A stretch of 64,000 nucleotides of DNA from Yponomeuta sedellus. Taxonomy: Eukaryota > Arthropoda > Insecta > Lepidoptera > Yponomeutidae. A model generated the notes under the pieces. That model worked only from the letters and a program-made list of their open reading frames with translations, did no database searches and was not told the DNA's origin. The stretch lies in contig OW203751.1 in the NCBI GenBank assembly GCA_934045075.1, forward strand, positions 5,095,822 to 5,159,821. Direction: 5' to 3'. This document shows, piece after piece, positions 10,087-21,525 of this stretch. The position numbers and the translations under genes are program-made. How positions within the stretch are numbered: the first letter of the stretch is position 1; every line of letters starts with the position of its first letter.

Positions 10087-10440
10087 CACCGCTCGCTCAC
10101 AGCCTCGGCTGCCTGAGTGATCTTAAACGATCACCAAGGCTAAGCAATATAGGGCGCGTTCAGTGCATGGATGGGCGGCCGTCTATGACTTACGCTAGCG
10201 TATTTTTTCCGAGCGGTTCCGTGCTTCGCAAGGGAGGTTAAGCAGTTGGTGCCGGCTGCCGTCGATAGATGACAGTCGTTAAGCCAAATTCGGAGGCCTT
10301 AGGGTGGCTTGAAAACTTCTGGCAGTAAGACCAGCCACTAGTCTCGCAAGCCTCCCCAATCTGGACTTGGCCCCCTTGTGGAGTATGACCTATACCTTCC
10401 GCAGGGAAGAGACCCGTGCCCCTCGGTGAGGAGATAATTG
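10087..10440 (+). mobile_element. Family B SINE, subfamily 2, full length with 5S rRNA-like head
   Basis: GATCACCAAGGCTAAGC (A-box region), AGGGCGCGTTCAGTGCATG and GATGGGCGGCC (C-box region) align with the 3' half of 5S rRNA in order and spacing. The body and tail match the other family B copies. A short reversed tail fragment precedes it (10062-10086). Confidence 0.85.
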
Positions 10441-10604
10441 ATGAGGACACTGTCTGTCAGGCAAAACCAAATCGATCAGCGTTAGTCATAAGTGGTATAA
10501 TATCACACATCTAATAAAAATATAACAGTAAATTGTCAATTGTAAGAAGTCAAAAATAAAATTTTTACTGGTAAATAAATTAAAAAAATTTTTTTTTTAA
10601 GGAT

Positions 10605-11110
10605 AACTTAGATAGATACATAGAGAACTCTTTATTGCACAACCAGAAAAATATTACAACCATGATTCTTAAATCTAAGTAATGTTATACAATTGGCGGT
10701 CTTATCGCTAAGAGCGATCTCTTCCAGACAACCTTTGGATGGAGTGGATTGCATGAAGAATATAGTCGGTACGTGGTGCATGTACATAAATAATTAAATC
10801 GAAAATATATTGATAACAAACAGCAAGGGAGTGCGAGAATATAATTACTTATAATTACCTACGATACAATGTACATATATTTAAATAATAATATACATAG
10901 ACACCTAAAAAATAAATACATATCCAATTAAATACATATAGGTAAGCAACATATACTTAAATAATTATATACATAAATACCTAAAAATAAATACTTATAC
11001 AATTATTTTACTTAGATTAATTATTATTCAAAATAAATAACAACGTTCAGTAAATACTTCATCAAAATAAAAATTCTTCAAGACTTTCGGAACACCCTGT
11101 ATTTGGCAGG
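10605..11110 (-). repeat. Family F LINE-type 3' region
   Basis: The block begins with the reversed end CTTTATTGCACAACCAG, then the reversed CAATTGGCGG...CTTCCAGACAACC segment. It continues into an AT-rich stretch (10790-11000) in which ACATAAATACCTAAAAATAA-like phrases recur. Confidence 0.6.
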
Positions 11111-11197
11111 GACAATAATTCACGGGTCTGCCGGTATTTAATAAGTAGGTAACTGCTAATTGTGTTATTGAAGCAGAATAAACGGAATCAGCAAAGT

Positions 11198-11285
11198 GAA
11201 CTATGAATAAAACATAAGGCTTTATTCATAGTTCTGAATTAGCTGAATTGTAAGTACTTTATTCTAGTACTTACAATTCAGCTAA
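11198..11285. repeat. Two consecutive hairpins
   Basis: GAACTATGAATAAA pairs with 11221-11234. The 20-base TTAGCTGAATTGTAAGTACT (11239-11258) pairs perfectly with 11266-11285. Confidence 0.8.
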
Positions 11286-11312
11286 TATATAGTCCCACTA
11301 GCTGCCCACTGC

Positions 11313-11548
11313 AGTCAGGTGTCGGCCGAGAGAATAGCACCAACCCAATTCTTCCCGCGGGTGTCGTAAAAGGCGACTAAGGGACACAAAACCGGGGGGT
11401 GGGCAGCAGCGCCCCCTGTAGTACAATTCCATCGAACTGCGATCCCCAACCCGCATGCCTAGCGTGGGGATTATGGGCATTACTCCCTATGATAGCACAA
11501 CGTGGCGCTCTTTAGGGGAGGGCTATGTCCAGCAGTGGACTAATTTTG
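11313..11548 (+). mobile_element. Family C SINE
   Basis: It runs from GTGTCGGCCGAGAG to CCAGCAGTGGACTAA. The tail frame reads TWRSLGEGYVQQWT, matching LINE reverse-transcriptase C-termini in this window. Confidence 0.85.
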
Positions 11549-11774
11549 TAGTATATCGATATCAACATGCAAGGGTTGATATCGATATGCTACAAAAAAC
11601 CATTCTTTCGCAAGGACAGTCGAATAGTAAAGTTATTTAACTGTACCTACGATAGAAAATGGCGAGTTACGCAACAACTGGACAGAATCACAGCACAAGC
11701 GTAACATTGCAAAGGCAAATAGCATAACGCACAAGTAAAAAATACGTCTGAATTATTCATGAACTTAGTAACCT

Positions 11775-11905
11775 ACAAATGAAACGGAGTGAGCGTTAAG
11801 GCGCTACAAGGCGCTATATAGCGCCACCTATGGAATAAAAGTCACAATTTGTTTTATAATACGTTTTTATTCATTAAGTGGGCATCATTAAATCTTCGTT
11901 GATAT
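11775..11905 (+). repeat. Family E dispersed repeat
   Basis: GGCGCTACAAGGCGCTATATAGCGCC is followed by ACCTATGG and the ATAATACGTTT block. The first part is a hairpin. Confidence 0.5.
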
Positions 11906-12533
11906 TGCAACATGTCACATGTCAAAAAATATGATCTTCGTTCTTTCATAAACGTTGTAAAAAAAAATCCGTTCGGGATGGGTGCACTGAAAGTTTTGGG
12001 GATCCCTAGACTCCCCGTCTATCCCAAGAGCTCTTTCCCCATAAAAGCTACCTACCTTCAGTGCACTTTCACGGCACCACGTTTTAACCAAATGTGAATA
12101 TTGTGGGCGATCCGTCGCCCGACAACAAAAACACTGGGATCCGTCCTTGAACTTATTTCGCACTTGACATGAAGGTAAGCCGCTTCACCGGGTATAAGAC
12201 GGGCTTATACCCGGCAACCTAATTGCCACAGAATTTTGGGAAATCAAACGTTTAACCAACAAGAAACATGAGGTCAATGTTTCAGCTCATCTGACCGATG
12301 ACAAGTAGTTCCGCCCGTCATGGGTGCGTTCAAAAATCAAACTTCTATTCTAAACAATTATAAGCCTTACCTAATCGGACTGAGATTAAAATGTCTCAAA
12401 ACTTACATTTAGAATTAAGTCTTGAGACTGTATAACAAATTGTCATCTTGCTCTGTCGACATTTTCTCTGATAATATATTTAAGGAAAAAATCGAACAGA
12501 TTCTCAAATCAGGAGTGCCTAGGTAAAGTAATC
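11906..12533. other. Unclassified sequence with small hairpins
   Basis: No gene is supported; the two overlapping 60-82 codon frames here lack homology I recognise. CCGGGTATAAG pairs with CTTATACCCGG near 12200. Confidence 0.35.
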
Positions 12534-12635
<102 letters not shown>

Positions 12636-12959
12636 CCTTATTTCGCAGATTTATTATAAATGTTAACTTAAACACTAGCAAAGGTGCATGCTGTGGCAAA
12701 TAGGCTAGGCACTTACCTTAAAACCCTTTATGTTCTATAATTAAGATGTATTAGTGTACTAGCTACTGGTTGTCCTAAGTAAATAAAATAAAAATAAAAA
12801 AAGTTTTCCTTTAATTTAGTTGAAAAACGAAAATCATGATAGATAGACAAGATAAAGGTTGAGATCTCTTTTTAAGTGTACAACACCTGTGCCACGAGAT
12901 CCCGCTCTTCCACAATTATACATTTTGGTTTTTAAAAACTTACAGTTCTATTACATTTA

Positions 12960-13045
12960 TTGTGTGTGTGTGGATGTGTGTGTACGTATATAAGTGGTTT
13001 GTGTGTGTGTGTGTGTATGTGTGTATGTGTGTGCGTTTGTGTGTT
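12960..13045. repeat. Imperfect TG microsatellite
   Basis: TGTGTGTGTG runs interrupted by GTATG and GATG units. Confidence 0.9.
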
Positions 13046-13164
13046 ATGTCGATTTGGTTTTAAATTTTTGCTCTTGTAGGTACCTTAGGTTAGAACTAGG
13101 TTTAAATTAAAAATAATTCTCTAAAGTACCTATTAATTTATCAATGTTGACGACGAATGAAACG

Positions 13165-13385
13165 ACATGAAAAGGTTTTATTCAAAGTAGCGCAGATACT
13201 GCGGCTTAATGAACGTTACAAGTCAAACTAGGTGTCCATTTCAAAATCTAGATAATTTTGGAGAAAAAATGGACAAAAAAACTCCAAACTTAGTTTCAAT
13301 TTCCTTAATTATAACAGAGTTTACACAAATTTTACAAAACTCATGCATTTTACATGCTTGAATTCCAGACATCATTGTCATCTAA
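13165..13385 (+). repeat. Family G dispersed repeat
   Basis: It begins TTTTATTCAAAGTAGCGCAG and includes CTAGGTGTCCATTTCAAA. Other copies lie at 26284, 41795 (interrupted) and 50505 (-). Confidence 0.6.
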
Positions 13386-13463
13386 ATATAGAGACAGCTA
13401 ATATTTTCCGTCTTTGAATGGCATTTAATTGAGTATTCCATTTACAAAGCTTACCAATCGTGT

Positions 13464-13695
13464 AAAGTCTATTTATTCTTACTTGACCATTTTAGTAAAC
13501 AAGATTCTACCGGTAAAGTAGACTTTAGTCGAAAACTCATATTTTCATAAATTAAGTAACCTGGGACACTAGTTTCGATAACACGCTGAACATTGTATAA
13601 ACGAAGTCCATGAACTTGCGAGAAAATATCTGCTTTTGCTATCAAATGCCAGTTTTTAGGTTAGAATCTTGTTTACTAAATTGGTAAGGATAAAT
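13464..13695. mobile_element. Mariner-type MITE (family H)
   Basis: Inverted ends AGTCTATTTATTCTTACTTG and TAAGGATAAATA flank an AT-rich core containing GTAAACAAGATTCTA and its inverse. TA lies at the ends, as for Tc1/mariner elements. Confidence 0.7.
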
Positions 13696-13699
13696 ATAC

Positions 13700-14530
13700 T
13701 GCAACTACTTAGTAATGGTTAACAACCTGATTAAAAGCCGGTTCCATTTGTCTCGGCTAAATGTTATACTTGACATCACGGTTGCATAAAGGACGTGAAG
13801 CAATACCCACTGACTGTGGCGACCTTATTCCACACACACGTTGGCCAATATCGTAATGGTAACATCCTTTTTCGTGTGATTACCATCTGAGCGGAAACGG
13901 CTAAACATGCAGAAATTGACAAATAATTGGCATGTAACATCCACTCAATACACCACATTGTGGTAATTGACAAATGTAACTCGGAAATTGAAGTTCGTAT
14001 TTTTGTAATTATCAATATGAAAACGAAACTAAACCGATTTTCTAATTTAAGTAAAGTATTTAGCCAGATCGCTGTCGGGTGGTAGAGTACCAAGAAGGCT
14101 GGCGGCATTGCCTCGCGTATGACGAGGCTTAAGCTTTAGCCTATTAGGAAGGAAAATATCGTGAGGAAACTCGAGTGCCCGAACTGAACAATCCATTCGA
14201 GCACACTTAGTAATGAAGCCCCCCACACTGTCTTTTATATAGAAGGGTGTGTTTTGCAGTTCAACTTTACGTCTAAATGTGTTATTTAAAAATGATTACT
14301 TTTAAGTTTAAATACTATTATTAATTAATTTAACCTCCTAAGGCCCAATGTCCTCAGGTGATCACTAAAATTGATATTTTCAAGGTCCGGCCTTACGAGG
14401 TTAATGCAAAACATGTCAATTATATGGCTAGAAAAAGTACATAATTACTTATGCTGAGAAATTTCACACTAAAATAATAATAATAATACTACAGGAACCG
14501 TACCACAATAACCATACTACAGTAAATAAT
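13700..14530. other. Intron sequence with a small family D fragment
   Basis: Only the GTGAGGAAACTCGAGTG fragment near 14160 is recognisable. Confidence 0.4.
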
Positions 14531-14533
14531 TCT

Positions 14534-14640
14534 AATTACCGGTTTCTCAATTGAGAATTTCACTAAGTAAATACTTAAGTAACGTTCTGCTGAAAAATTT
14601 GAAGAGACAGCACTGCGGTTAAGTACAGTTAGATCAAGAG
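14534..14640. mobile_element. Family I MITE, partial
   Basis: One end, CCGGTTTCTCAATTGAGAAT...AAGTAAATACTTAAGTAACG, matches full copies at 20585 and 21375; the other end is lost. Confidence 0.6.
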
Positions 14641-14644
14641 TTAG

Positions 14645-15390
14645 CAAAATTATCAATTCAAAACTGGCCCGAAGTCTCATTGCCAAATGCACTTTAAAAA
14701 GCAATAAAATGCACTCTCAAAATAAACTCCGAACTAATTCAATGACCACAGCTTTCTAATTTGGTCTTTACCTTATCGATAACGGATCTTTATGCCAAAA
14801 ACTCTTTGCACGTTTACGATTACAAAAAAAAGAAAAAGAAGAAGGCTAACAACCCGGAAGAGTTTTCAAGCAAAAAGTTTATTCGAGGAGGTTCGAGGAA
14901 TGCTCAAAATTGAAAGCAGAAAAAAACAAAACCAGTCTTTGCAGAATGATAAAATATTGCATCGAAATACGGTCAATGGCATCCGGCGATGTTGAAAACA
15001 GCGTATTATTGAGAGCATTTCAAAAAAAGGGCGGGGTAGACGAATTTAAATTGCACTTTAATATGCAATTTATATTTTATGGATAAATAAAGTCGTGTAT
15101 GTTGTTGAAACGAGTTTCATACGCGGATCCAAATCCATTTTTCGACGTTTTGCTTCACGGTTGGCGAGTGGTATTGCTACTAAACTTCACATGACTTAGA
15201 AAACAAAGCCATGATTTAGACATGCGAAGGCAAATAAAGCCTTTATGTGGCATTGTATACGGTTTTACAATAGAATTCCTCAAGATAATATTAGACTTAC
15301 CACCGACGGGGCTTAAAAAATGTGTCAAGCATACCCTGTGCAAAAATTGAAATTGACAAAAGTACAAAAACAACTTATAATAGACTAATT
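14645..15390. other. Intron sequence, nothing recognised
   Basis: No repeat or coding signature beyond short chance frames. Confidence 0.4.
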
Positions 15391-15392
15391 AT

Positions 15393-15612
15393 ATTATTTT
15401 AGTGCACTAACCCGTGCTAAGGACGATTTTAAAAACCTATTTAGAGGCTAAAAATTCCACCCATCCCGGGATTCGAACCCCCGACCTCTGGCTGTCCGTG
15501 CCAGCGCTCTTTCCAACTGAGCTAATCTGCGACTCACCGGCATCAGTGAAATTTTGAACCTCTTTACACTATGTATTACGTACTGGCAGCGACATCTGGC
15601 TGAAGTTCTCTG
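15393..15612 (-). mobile_element. Family A SINE, long form
   Basis: The full tail (TGCACTAACCCGTGCTAAGG reversed) and the tRNA-like head with B box GGTTCGAATCCCGG are present. The copy ends at the CTGCCAGTACGTAATAC region. Confidence 0.85.
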
Positions 15613-15719
15613 TATTGTACTATAGTATGTCGCTGCCTGTAATACAGAGTAATCCCGGCATGGGTGGATCAACGTCAGCGCTGATTTTGAGCACATCCCG
15701 AGCAAAGAAAAAAGCCTAT

Positions 15720-15850
15720 TATAACATTAAGCCCCTTTAGGGGCGCTAACTACCGCCACCAATGGAGTAAAAATCAGAACTGGTTTCATAATACGTTTGT
15801 ATCTAAAAGTGAACAAGAAAAATCCTAACAACAGTGATGACTATTTTTAG
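15720..15850 (+). repeat. Family E dispersed repeat
   Basis: GGGGCGCTAACTACCGCCAC and ATAATACGTTTGTATC are shared with 1200 and 11775. A family A SINE landed just after it. Confidence 0.5.
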
Positions 15851-15858
15851 AACTTTCC

Positions 15859-16021
15859 TGTACGTAATACAGAGAATAGTGTAAAGAGGTTCGAAGTTTC
15901 ACTGATGCCGGTGAGTCGCCCATTAGCTCAGTTGGAAAGAGCGCTGGCACGGATAGTTAGTGGTCGCGGGTTCGAATCCCGGCATGGGTGGAATTTTTAA
16001 CCTCTAAATAGGTTTTTAAAA
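15859..16021 (+). mobile_element. Family A SINE, short form
   Basis: It runs from GTACGTAATACAGAG to AAATAGGTTTTTAAA and lacks the longer tail. A 9-base duplication with one mismatch (AACTTTCCT / AACTTACCT) flanks it. Confidence 0.8.
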
Positions 16022-16149
16022 CTTACCTACGATTATCAATCTAGGACTTTAATTCATTTCCGCCAAAAACGGCCGTTTTTTGCTGAACTCGATTGAAGTT
16101 CTAGGATACTTATACTACATTCTAGGTTGTATGTTCTAAAAATAGTTGC

Positions 16150-16280
16150 TACAGATATAACGATTTCTCATGTTTTTTTAAAAAAAGAAACGTCTTGTAA
16201 AATAAGGATTTTTGTTTCATTGGTGGCGTTCTAGTGAGCGCCCCTAAGCGCCTTAAGGGTATTTGATACACAAAGATGTC
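16150..16280 (-). repeat. Family E dispersed repeat
   Basis: Reverse copy with CATTGGTGGCG and GGGCGC-type block. Confidence 0.45.
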
Positions 16281-16454
16281 TGGAATTAAAATATTGTTAA
16301 CGGGGACTATGATGTCTAGTGTTATGTAACTTAAAGTTGAAAACATTGTTAATTAAGTTTAAATCAGTTTTGAAAAGAATAAATTCGGAGTTCCTTTGTG
16401 AGTTTTGTCTCCACAAAATCTCTTTACTGTGAAACTAACAGCTTTGACATATAT

Positions 16455-16617
16455 TTTGTCTTTATCTATAATATAAAAATTAATCCCCGAATGTGTTCGC
16501 TGATTCGCTTTTTTAGAATAATCCTTGAAGTCCGAGGATGGTTCTTACGGAGAGAAAATACAAAAAAATTAAAGAACCTACTATTAGGCGGTACGAAGTT
16601 CGCTGGGTCAGCTAGTA
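16455..16617 (+). mobile_element. Helitron-like non-autonomous element (family J)
   Basis: It starts TCTATAATATAAAAAT and ends TTCGCTGGGTCAGCTAGT. A TC start and CTAG end without target duplication fit Helitrons. Further copies lie at 17806 (-), 23540, 42362 (-), 42538 (-) and 62890. Confidence 0.55.
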
Positions 16618-16619
16618 GT

Positions 16620-17090
16620 GATATTTTTTTTTATTTTGTCATGAGATCATGTCCGCACTGTCTGTCTCTCTCTTTGTGACCGAATATCCATGACGTGTCT
16701 TGTGTGACGAATAAATAAATTATCTGGTCCCCAGTGCTGCGCCTTTCAAATCCACAGCCCAAAAAACTTCACCCTGAGTCATCGTTTAACAATAATCGTA
16801 AATGGGGAAATTGATGCAAATAAAACCGTAAATTAAGGTAACAAAACGATTCAGTCAAATGTCGATGGCGTCAATGGTCGCGTTTTGAATGATTTATGTT
16901 GAGCGCCAAAACAGCATTTTTGCAAGGTAATTAGGATTGCACATAACCCAGCCGCTGCCTTAAGCTGGCTCTCAAGGTACGATTCCCATGAAAACTTAGT
17001 TAAGTATTTCTTAACGATTCGCGATACTCATACATAGTTATATATTAAACGGGTCAAATCGCGATTATTTATTAGGTAAAATGTCGTCGT
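16620..17090. other. Intron sequence, nothing recognised
   Basis: No repeat or coding signature. Confidence 0.4.
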
Positions 17091-17092
17091 CG

Positions 17093-17212
17093 TCGTCAGG
17101 CTTTACTAGTCCACTGCTGGACATAGCCTTCCCCTAAAGAGTGCCACGTTGTGCTATCATAGGGGGTAATGGCCGTTATCCCCACGGCCTTTTACGACAC
17201 CCGCGGGAAGAC
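17093..17212 (-). mobile_element. Family C SINE, internally deleted
   Basis: A GTC-repeat tail, then the reversed LINE-like tail, joins directly to reversed CCGCGGGTGTCGTAAAAGGC; about 90 bases in between are missing. Confidence 0.8.
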
Positions 17213-17349
17213 TTGGGAGGTCCGAACATTGACCATTATTGCGCCATTGTACCTACGAGTACGGTCATTCTAAATTATAAACAAAATGTCGTCTTAAACA
17301 GAGTACGATTCTTGTTAAAAATAAATGTAAACATCGATAACCAAAATTT

Positions 17350-17600
17350 CTACTACTAGTCCACTGCTAGACATAGCCCTCCCCTAAAGAGTGCCACGTT
17401 GTGCTATCATAGGGGGTAATGCCCATGTGTGGTGTAGGCCTAGAGAATAGCGCCAACCTAGATTCTTCCCGCGGGTGTCGTAAAAGGCGACTAAGGGACA
17501 CAAACCGGGGGGTGGGCAGCAGCGCCCCCTGCAGTACAATTCCACCAAACTGCGATCCCCAACCCGCATGGGGATTATGGGCATTACCCCCTATGATAGG
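17350..17600. mobile_element. Inverted composite of two family C SINE pieces
   Basis: A reversed tail (17350-17425) meets a forward head and body (17428-17600) that stops at CCCCCTATGATAG. The two pieces share CCCCCTATGATAG in opposite orientation. Confidence 0.75.
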
Positions 17601-17604
17601 TAAA

Positions 17605-17700
17605 ATGTAATTACCTTATTTCTCGACGTTTCGGCAGCGTTACAGTTACCGTGGTCTCGGGTAGACTGAAATGGCGACTACAGTCAAGCTTAGTTTGGTT
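17605..17700. repeat. Family K fragment
   Basis: CGACGTTTCGGCAGCG...GTGGTCTCGG resembles the core of the fold-back elements at 53524 and 56250. Confidence 0.45.
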
Positions 17701-17805
17701 CTTATTTACAAATGACATCGCAATGGGACTTTGCTAATACATTGAAAGGCCAAAAGTTGCTGTTTGATTGATCTTGCTTGAAATTGAAAATAAACTTATC
17801 AAAAA

Positions 17806-17895
17806 CTAGCTGACCCAGCGAACTTCGTACCACCTAACAGTCGATTCTTTAATTGTTTAGACGTATCTCTCCGTAAAAACCGAGGATGGTTGTTA
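17806..17895 (-). mobile_element. Family J element, 3' part
   Basis: The reversed CTAGT end and CGAACTTCGTACC block are present; the 5' half is missing. Confidence 0.55.
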
Positions 17896-17899
17896 CACA

Positions 17900-18860
17900 C
17901 CACAGTAAATTAAACATTATTTTGGTTTTGACGAGTAAAACGAATCCTTTTTGTTGAGAATAAAAATAGATACTGGCTCACCTGGTGTATATTGTCAAAC
18001 AGTTCAATGCCATTCGCACAGGAAATTCAGTCTTATAATAAGTAATATGAGTATTTAAATGAAATAAGATATTTATAGAGCTTTTGTCCAGCTTCCTGGT
18101 GGCCTTAAAAAGTAAAAGGACGTCAAATTGAACTGAAATGACGAACAACAGAATTGTCCATTGAATTCAAATCGCTGCCGAGTGAACGGCTTTTAAATTA
18201 AGTATCTAGACTGACCTTCGAAAGTTCTAGATCGGAGAGAAGGCGGTTTTTATAATGGTAATCAAACGCGAGTCATAATTATGACTAAACTTCGCTGTTT
18301 CGCAAAAGTACACTTAAATAAATCTGCATGTCGAGGTTGACATGCAGATTTGTTTAAGTATTCTTACTTCATTAAATACTTCGTAAATCGATAACTCTAT
18401 AAGAAAATGGTTGTTCTAATTTCAAATTATACTTTGATATTACTTCTTAATAAGTGGTTAATCTAAATTCAAATTACTTCAATCTGACAGCTCTTTCTTT
18501 TAATTTTATGCAAAGGAACGTACCTGCTTCAAATAGGTCTTATAACTGGCCAGTATTTATAAATATTTTTGTTGTTTACGGCTTAGGCAAAAGAGAAATG
18601 CAATGATTTCAAAGTTCATTATGTTTTTAATTCCACAATAGCTTTTATATGATTTAACGGATTTAGAAGTATGTTGGAATACTTATTTAATCTTGTAAAT
18701 TTTACACCGATTCAAGGGAGAATCTTCTAGCTACACCGAACAACTTTCGTTTTACAAGTAATTTTTTTATACACTACTTTAAAAAATTCGATACATAATT
18801 TCAAATATTCACATGTAATATATAAAGGAAAATACACAAACATATATATATCGTATAAAC
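17900..18860. other. Intron sequence with one hairpin
   Basis: A hairpin at 18312-18359 has 21-base arms (ACTTAAATAAATCTGCATGTC and its inverse, one mismatch). Otherwise nothing is recognised. Confidence 0.5.
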
Positions 18861-19178
18861 TCACGCCTGTATCCTTGAACAGGCGCGGTCAGGTGCAGGA
18901 TGGGTGACCATCCTGTGACTACCGCTACTGACATTTTTCCGAGAGCTACCGTGCTTAGCAAGGCACTTTAAGCCGTTGGTGCCGGCTGCCATGCAATGGC
19001 AGTCGTTAAGCATTTCAGAGGCCTTATGGGCGGCTTGATAACTTCTGACACTAAGGCTCACCACTGTCTTAAAATCGTCCACCAACCCGTACTTGGCCTC
19101 CGTGGTAGAGTACGACCTAACCTTCCTGCGTTGCAGGAACATACCCGTGCCCCAGCGGTGGAGAGATACAAGGTTCGA
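18861..19178 (+). mobile_element. Family B SINE, subfamily 1
   Basis: It retains ACAGGCGCGGTCAGGTGCAG and GATGGGTGACC of the 5S-like head and the full tail. The first part of the head is replaced by a reversed LINE end, CTCACGCCTGTATCC. Confidence 0.8.
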
Positions 19179-19179
19179 T

Positions 19180-20450
19180 ATCTGTATCTCTATATTTGGT
19201 CTGTATTTGAATATCTGTATTTGAATTTTGAATTTTGGTACCAGGGTCTGCCACATGCCACGAAGGAATCCTTTTATGCTAATTTGCGATATTAGAAAAC
19301 TTGTACCTGCCGAGTCACCCTTGAATCGGTTTACAACTTACAAATCAACGTCGTGGATGTCTTTTTAATTAGATGTTTTACAACCGACACTAAGGATTAA
19401 TTAGGTGATCATGTAACATTTCGATCTCGTTCGAAGTGGATCAAAATTGTTTCCAAATAACGTCAATAAAATTCCGGACGTCTCAATCGAAATTTAACTC
19501 GGAGCAGGTACCCCGGAGCCGTCGTTAATTCAACTAAATTACGTCCAAAATGTCACTCCTTTTAGGCCACCCTTTATAGTTATTAGATTGTTCTGCTTTA
19601 TTACGTCCTCGGCAAATTTTGAGGTTAAAAAAAAACATGAGTTTTTGACAGTTTTGATCAAGGTTTTTCAAAATGTAGATAGGATTGAAGTAATTAGGTA
19701 TATGTGTGTCTTATGTGAATAAATGATTTATCTATCTATCTACATAATTTTGAAAAGAAAGTTTTACGAATGGATGAAAAAGTTTTGGATGATTTTTAAG
19801 TTATTTTTTTTATATGATTTTAATATGTAAAAATGTTAAGAGCTCTCAAGTTTTGGCTTATTTCGAAGCTGTATTTTGTCTACCGAAATGTAAGGAATAA
19901 ATAAATGAAAAGTCATGAACTGAAAAAATATTTAGAATTTGGAAATTCAATGAATATAAATTTTACGTTTTTTAGTTTGTAAATTATTCTTTAATATATA
20001 TATTTAGACATTAAAGTAATACTTATATTGTTAATTGTTTATGTGTTTTTAATACTTTATAAAATACTTTTTAAAGCAAATGCGAAAGCTAACTTACCAT
20101 CGTATGTTAGTTATTTTATCTTGTTCTACTATTCTACCGAAAGTTACATACTAGTAACAGTAATTTTTTTGTTGCCATGAGGAATAATGTTGTCATCTTC
20201 CAATGTGATTTTATATTACAATAGATTTTTTTGTTGCTTAACGATTCACCGATAAAACGAGAAAACAACACTTTGTGTCACTCGCACATCAAATAGCCGC
20301 CATGTTAAAAATCCGCCATCTTACAAAAAATCTTTTACGAAATTTAAAAAAAATACTTATTACTTATTTATAAAATATGAAAGTTCATAGTGTTAATAAA
20401 TTAAAACCTATTGTTAGTGAAACATTTTTTTGTTCAGGATCTCAATCCTT
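19180..20450. other. Intron sequence, nothing recognised
   Basis: AT-rich; a short TATC repeat near 19730 suggests a decayed LINE end. Confidence 0.4.
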
Positions 20451-20451
20451 T

Positions 20452-20515
20452 GTATGTCCCCACTGCTGGGGTAAGGGTCTCTTTCGACATCGCAGGAAGG
20501 TAAGGCCAAGTCCGG
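20452..20515 (-). mobile_element. Family B SINE fragment
   Basis: CTTTGTATGTCCCCACTGCTGGG end with a few following bases. Confidence 0.7.
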
Positions 20516-20584
20516 GTTTTTAGGTCTTTTTGTATACATTTCGCAATTACTTATATAAAATAGGCACATAACTTCATAGTCTAA

Positions 20585-20722
20585 GTGCCGGTTTCTGAAT
20601 TGAGAATTTCGCTAAGTAAATACTTAAGTAACGTTCTGTCACGCTCTTTGCTGAGAAATTAGAAGAGACAGCACTACATTTGAGTATTTACTTAACGAAA
20701 TTCTCAATTCAGAAACTAGCCC
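20585..20722. mobile_element. Family I MITE, complete
   Basis: Inverted ends TTTCTGAATTGAGAATTTCG and its inverse, about 40 bases each, surround an AGAGACAGCACTAC core. Confidence 0.75.
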
Positions 20723-20731
20723 TTAGTACAG

Positions 20732-20986
20732 TCTATTTATTCTTACTTGTCCAATTTAGTAAACAAGATTCTAACCTTAAAATTGAGATTAGATGCCTAA
20801 ACTAGACATTTTCTCGCAAATTCATGAACTATCATGAACTATGTTTATAAAATTGGCAGCGTGTTATCTAAAAGAGTGTTCCAGGTTACTACATTTATGG
20901 AAATAGGGCAGTTTTGGAGTAAAAATATACAGTTTAAGGGTAGAATCTTGTTTACTAAATTGGACAATTAAGAATAAATAGACTGT
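20732..20986. mobile_element. Mariner-type MITE (family H), complete
   Basis: Terminal inverted repeats of about 46 bases begin CAGTCTATTTATTCTTA, and both ends abut TA. The family recurs at 13464, 55172 and 60734. Confidence 0.8.
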
Positions 20987-20987
20987 A

Positions 20988-21232
20988 AATTAAAACTTGG
21001 ATTCCATCTATGTTGAGATAACCTGTCATTTGGCACGTTTTTTTTACTATTTCGCAATCGAATACTAAGTTCGCATACTGCCAGCCAGTTGTTACGGTTA
21101 GCCGGTGAACTTAGTAAATTAAAACTTCCATGTATGTTGAGACCTGTCATTTGGCACTTTTTTTTCAAATATTTCCCAATCGAATTCTAAATTCGAATAC
21201 TGCCAGCCAGTTGTCACGGTTGGCCGGTGAAA
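20988..21232 (+). repeat. Tandem duplication, unit about 120 bases
   Basis: Two diverged units share ACCTGTCATTTGGCAC, ATACTGCCAGCCAGTTGT and GCCGGTGAA. Units span about 20988-21112 and 21117-21232. Confidence 0.75.
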
Positions 21233-21374
21233 CAATCGAGTCGAAAGTGAAACTGCAAGCCACACGGAAGGCCCGTTGGCTCGAAATGGAGTGAAAGTAG
21301 AATCGGGTCGACCAGTCTCGGGGCAGGGCCGGACTGTGAAGCGAATAGTTAGTTAGACCTAAGATTTCCGCACT

Positions 21375-21525
21375 AAGGACCAAATTCTGAATTGAGAGTT
21401 TTGCTAAGTAAATAGTTAACTGTAGCGCTGTATCTTCAAATTTCTCAGAAAAGAGCGTGAAAGAACGCTTCTTATGTATTTACTTCGTGAAATTCTCAAT
21501 TCAGAAACGGACCCTTAGAGTTTTA
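21375..21525. mobile_element. Family I MITE, complete but inverted core
   Basis: The ends match the 20585 copy, but the core (CTGTATCTTCAAATTTCTCAG) reads in the opposite sense. Confidence 0.7.

Noticed and set aside
10120..10185. 5S rRNA gene
   Set aside because: Only the 3' promoter half of 5S is present, diverged and fused to a repeated SINE body.
11912..12163. Overlapping 61- and 82-codon frames
   Set aside because: No domain, no codon-use contrast and no splice context; likely chance.
15920..15995. tRNA gene (also at 1055, 39110, 41205, 59640 and on the other strand)
   Set aside because: The cloverleaf-like block has A and B boxes and an anticodon stem, but lacks U33 and a consistent acceptor stem. 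It is always embedded in the same longer retroposon with target duplications, so it is the SINE head.
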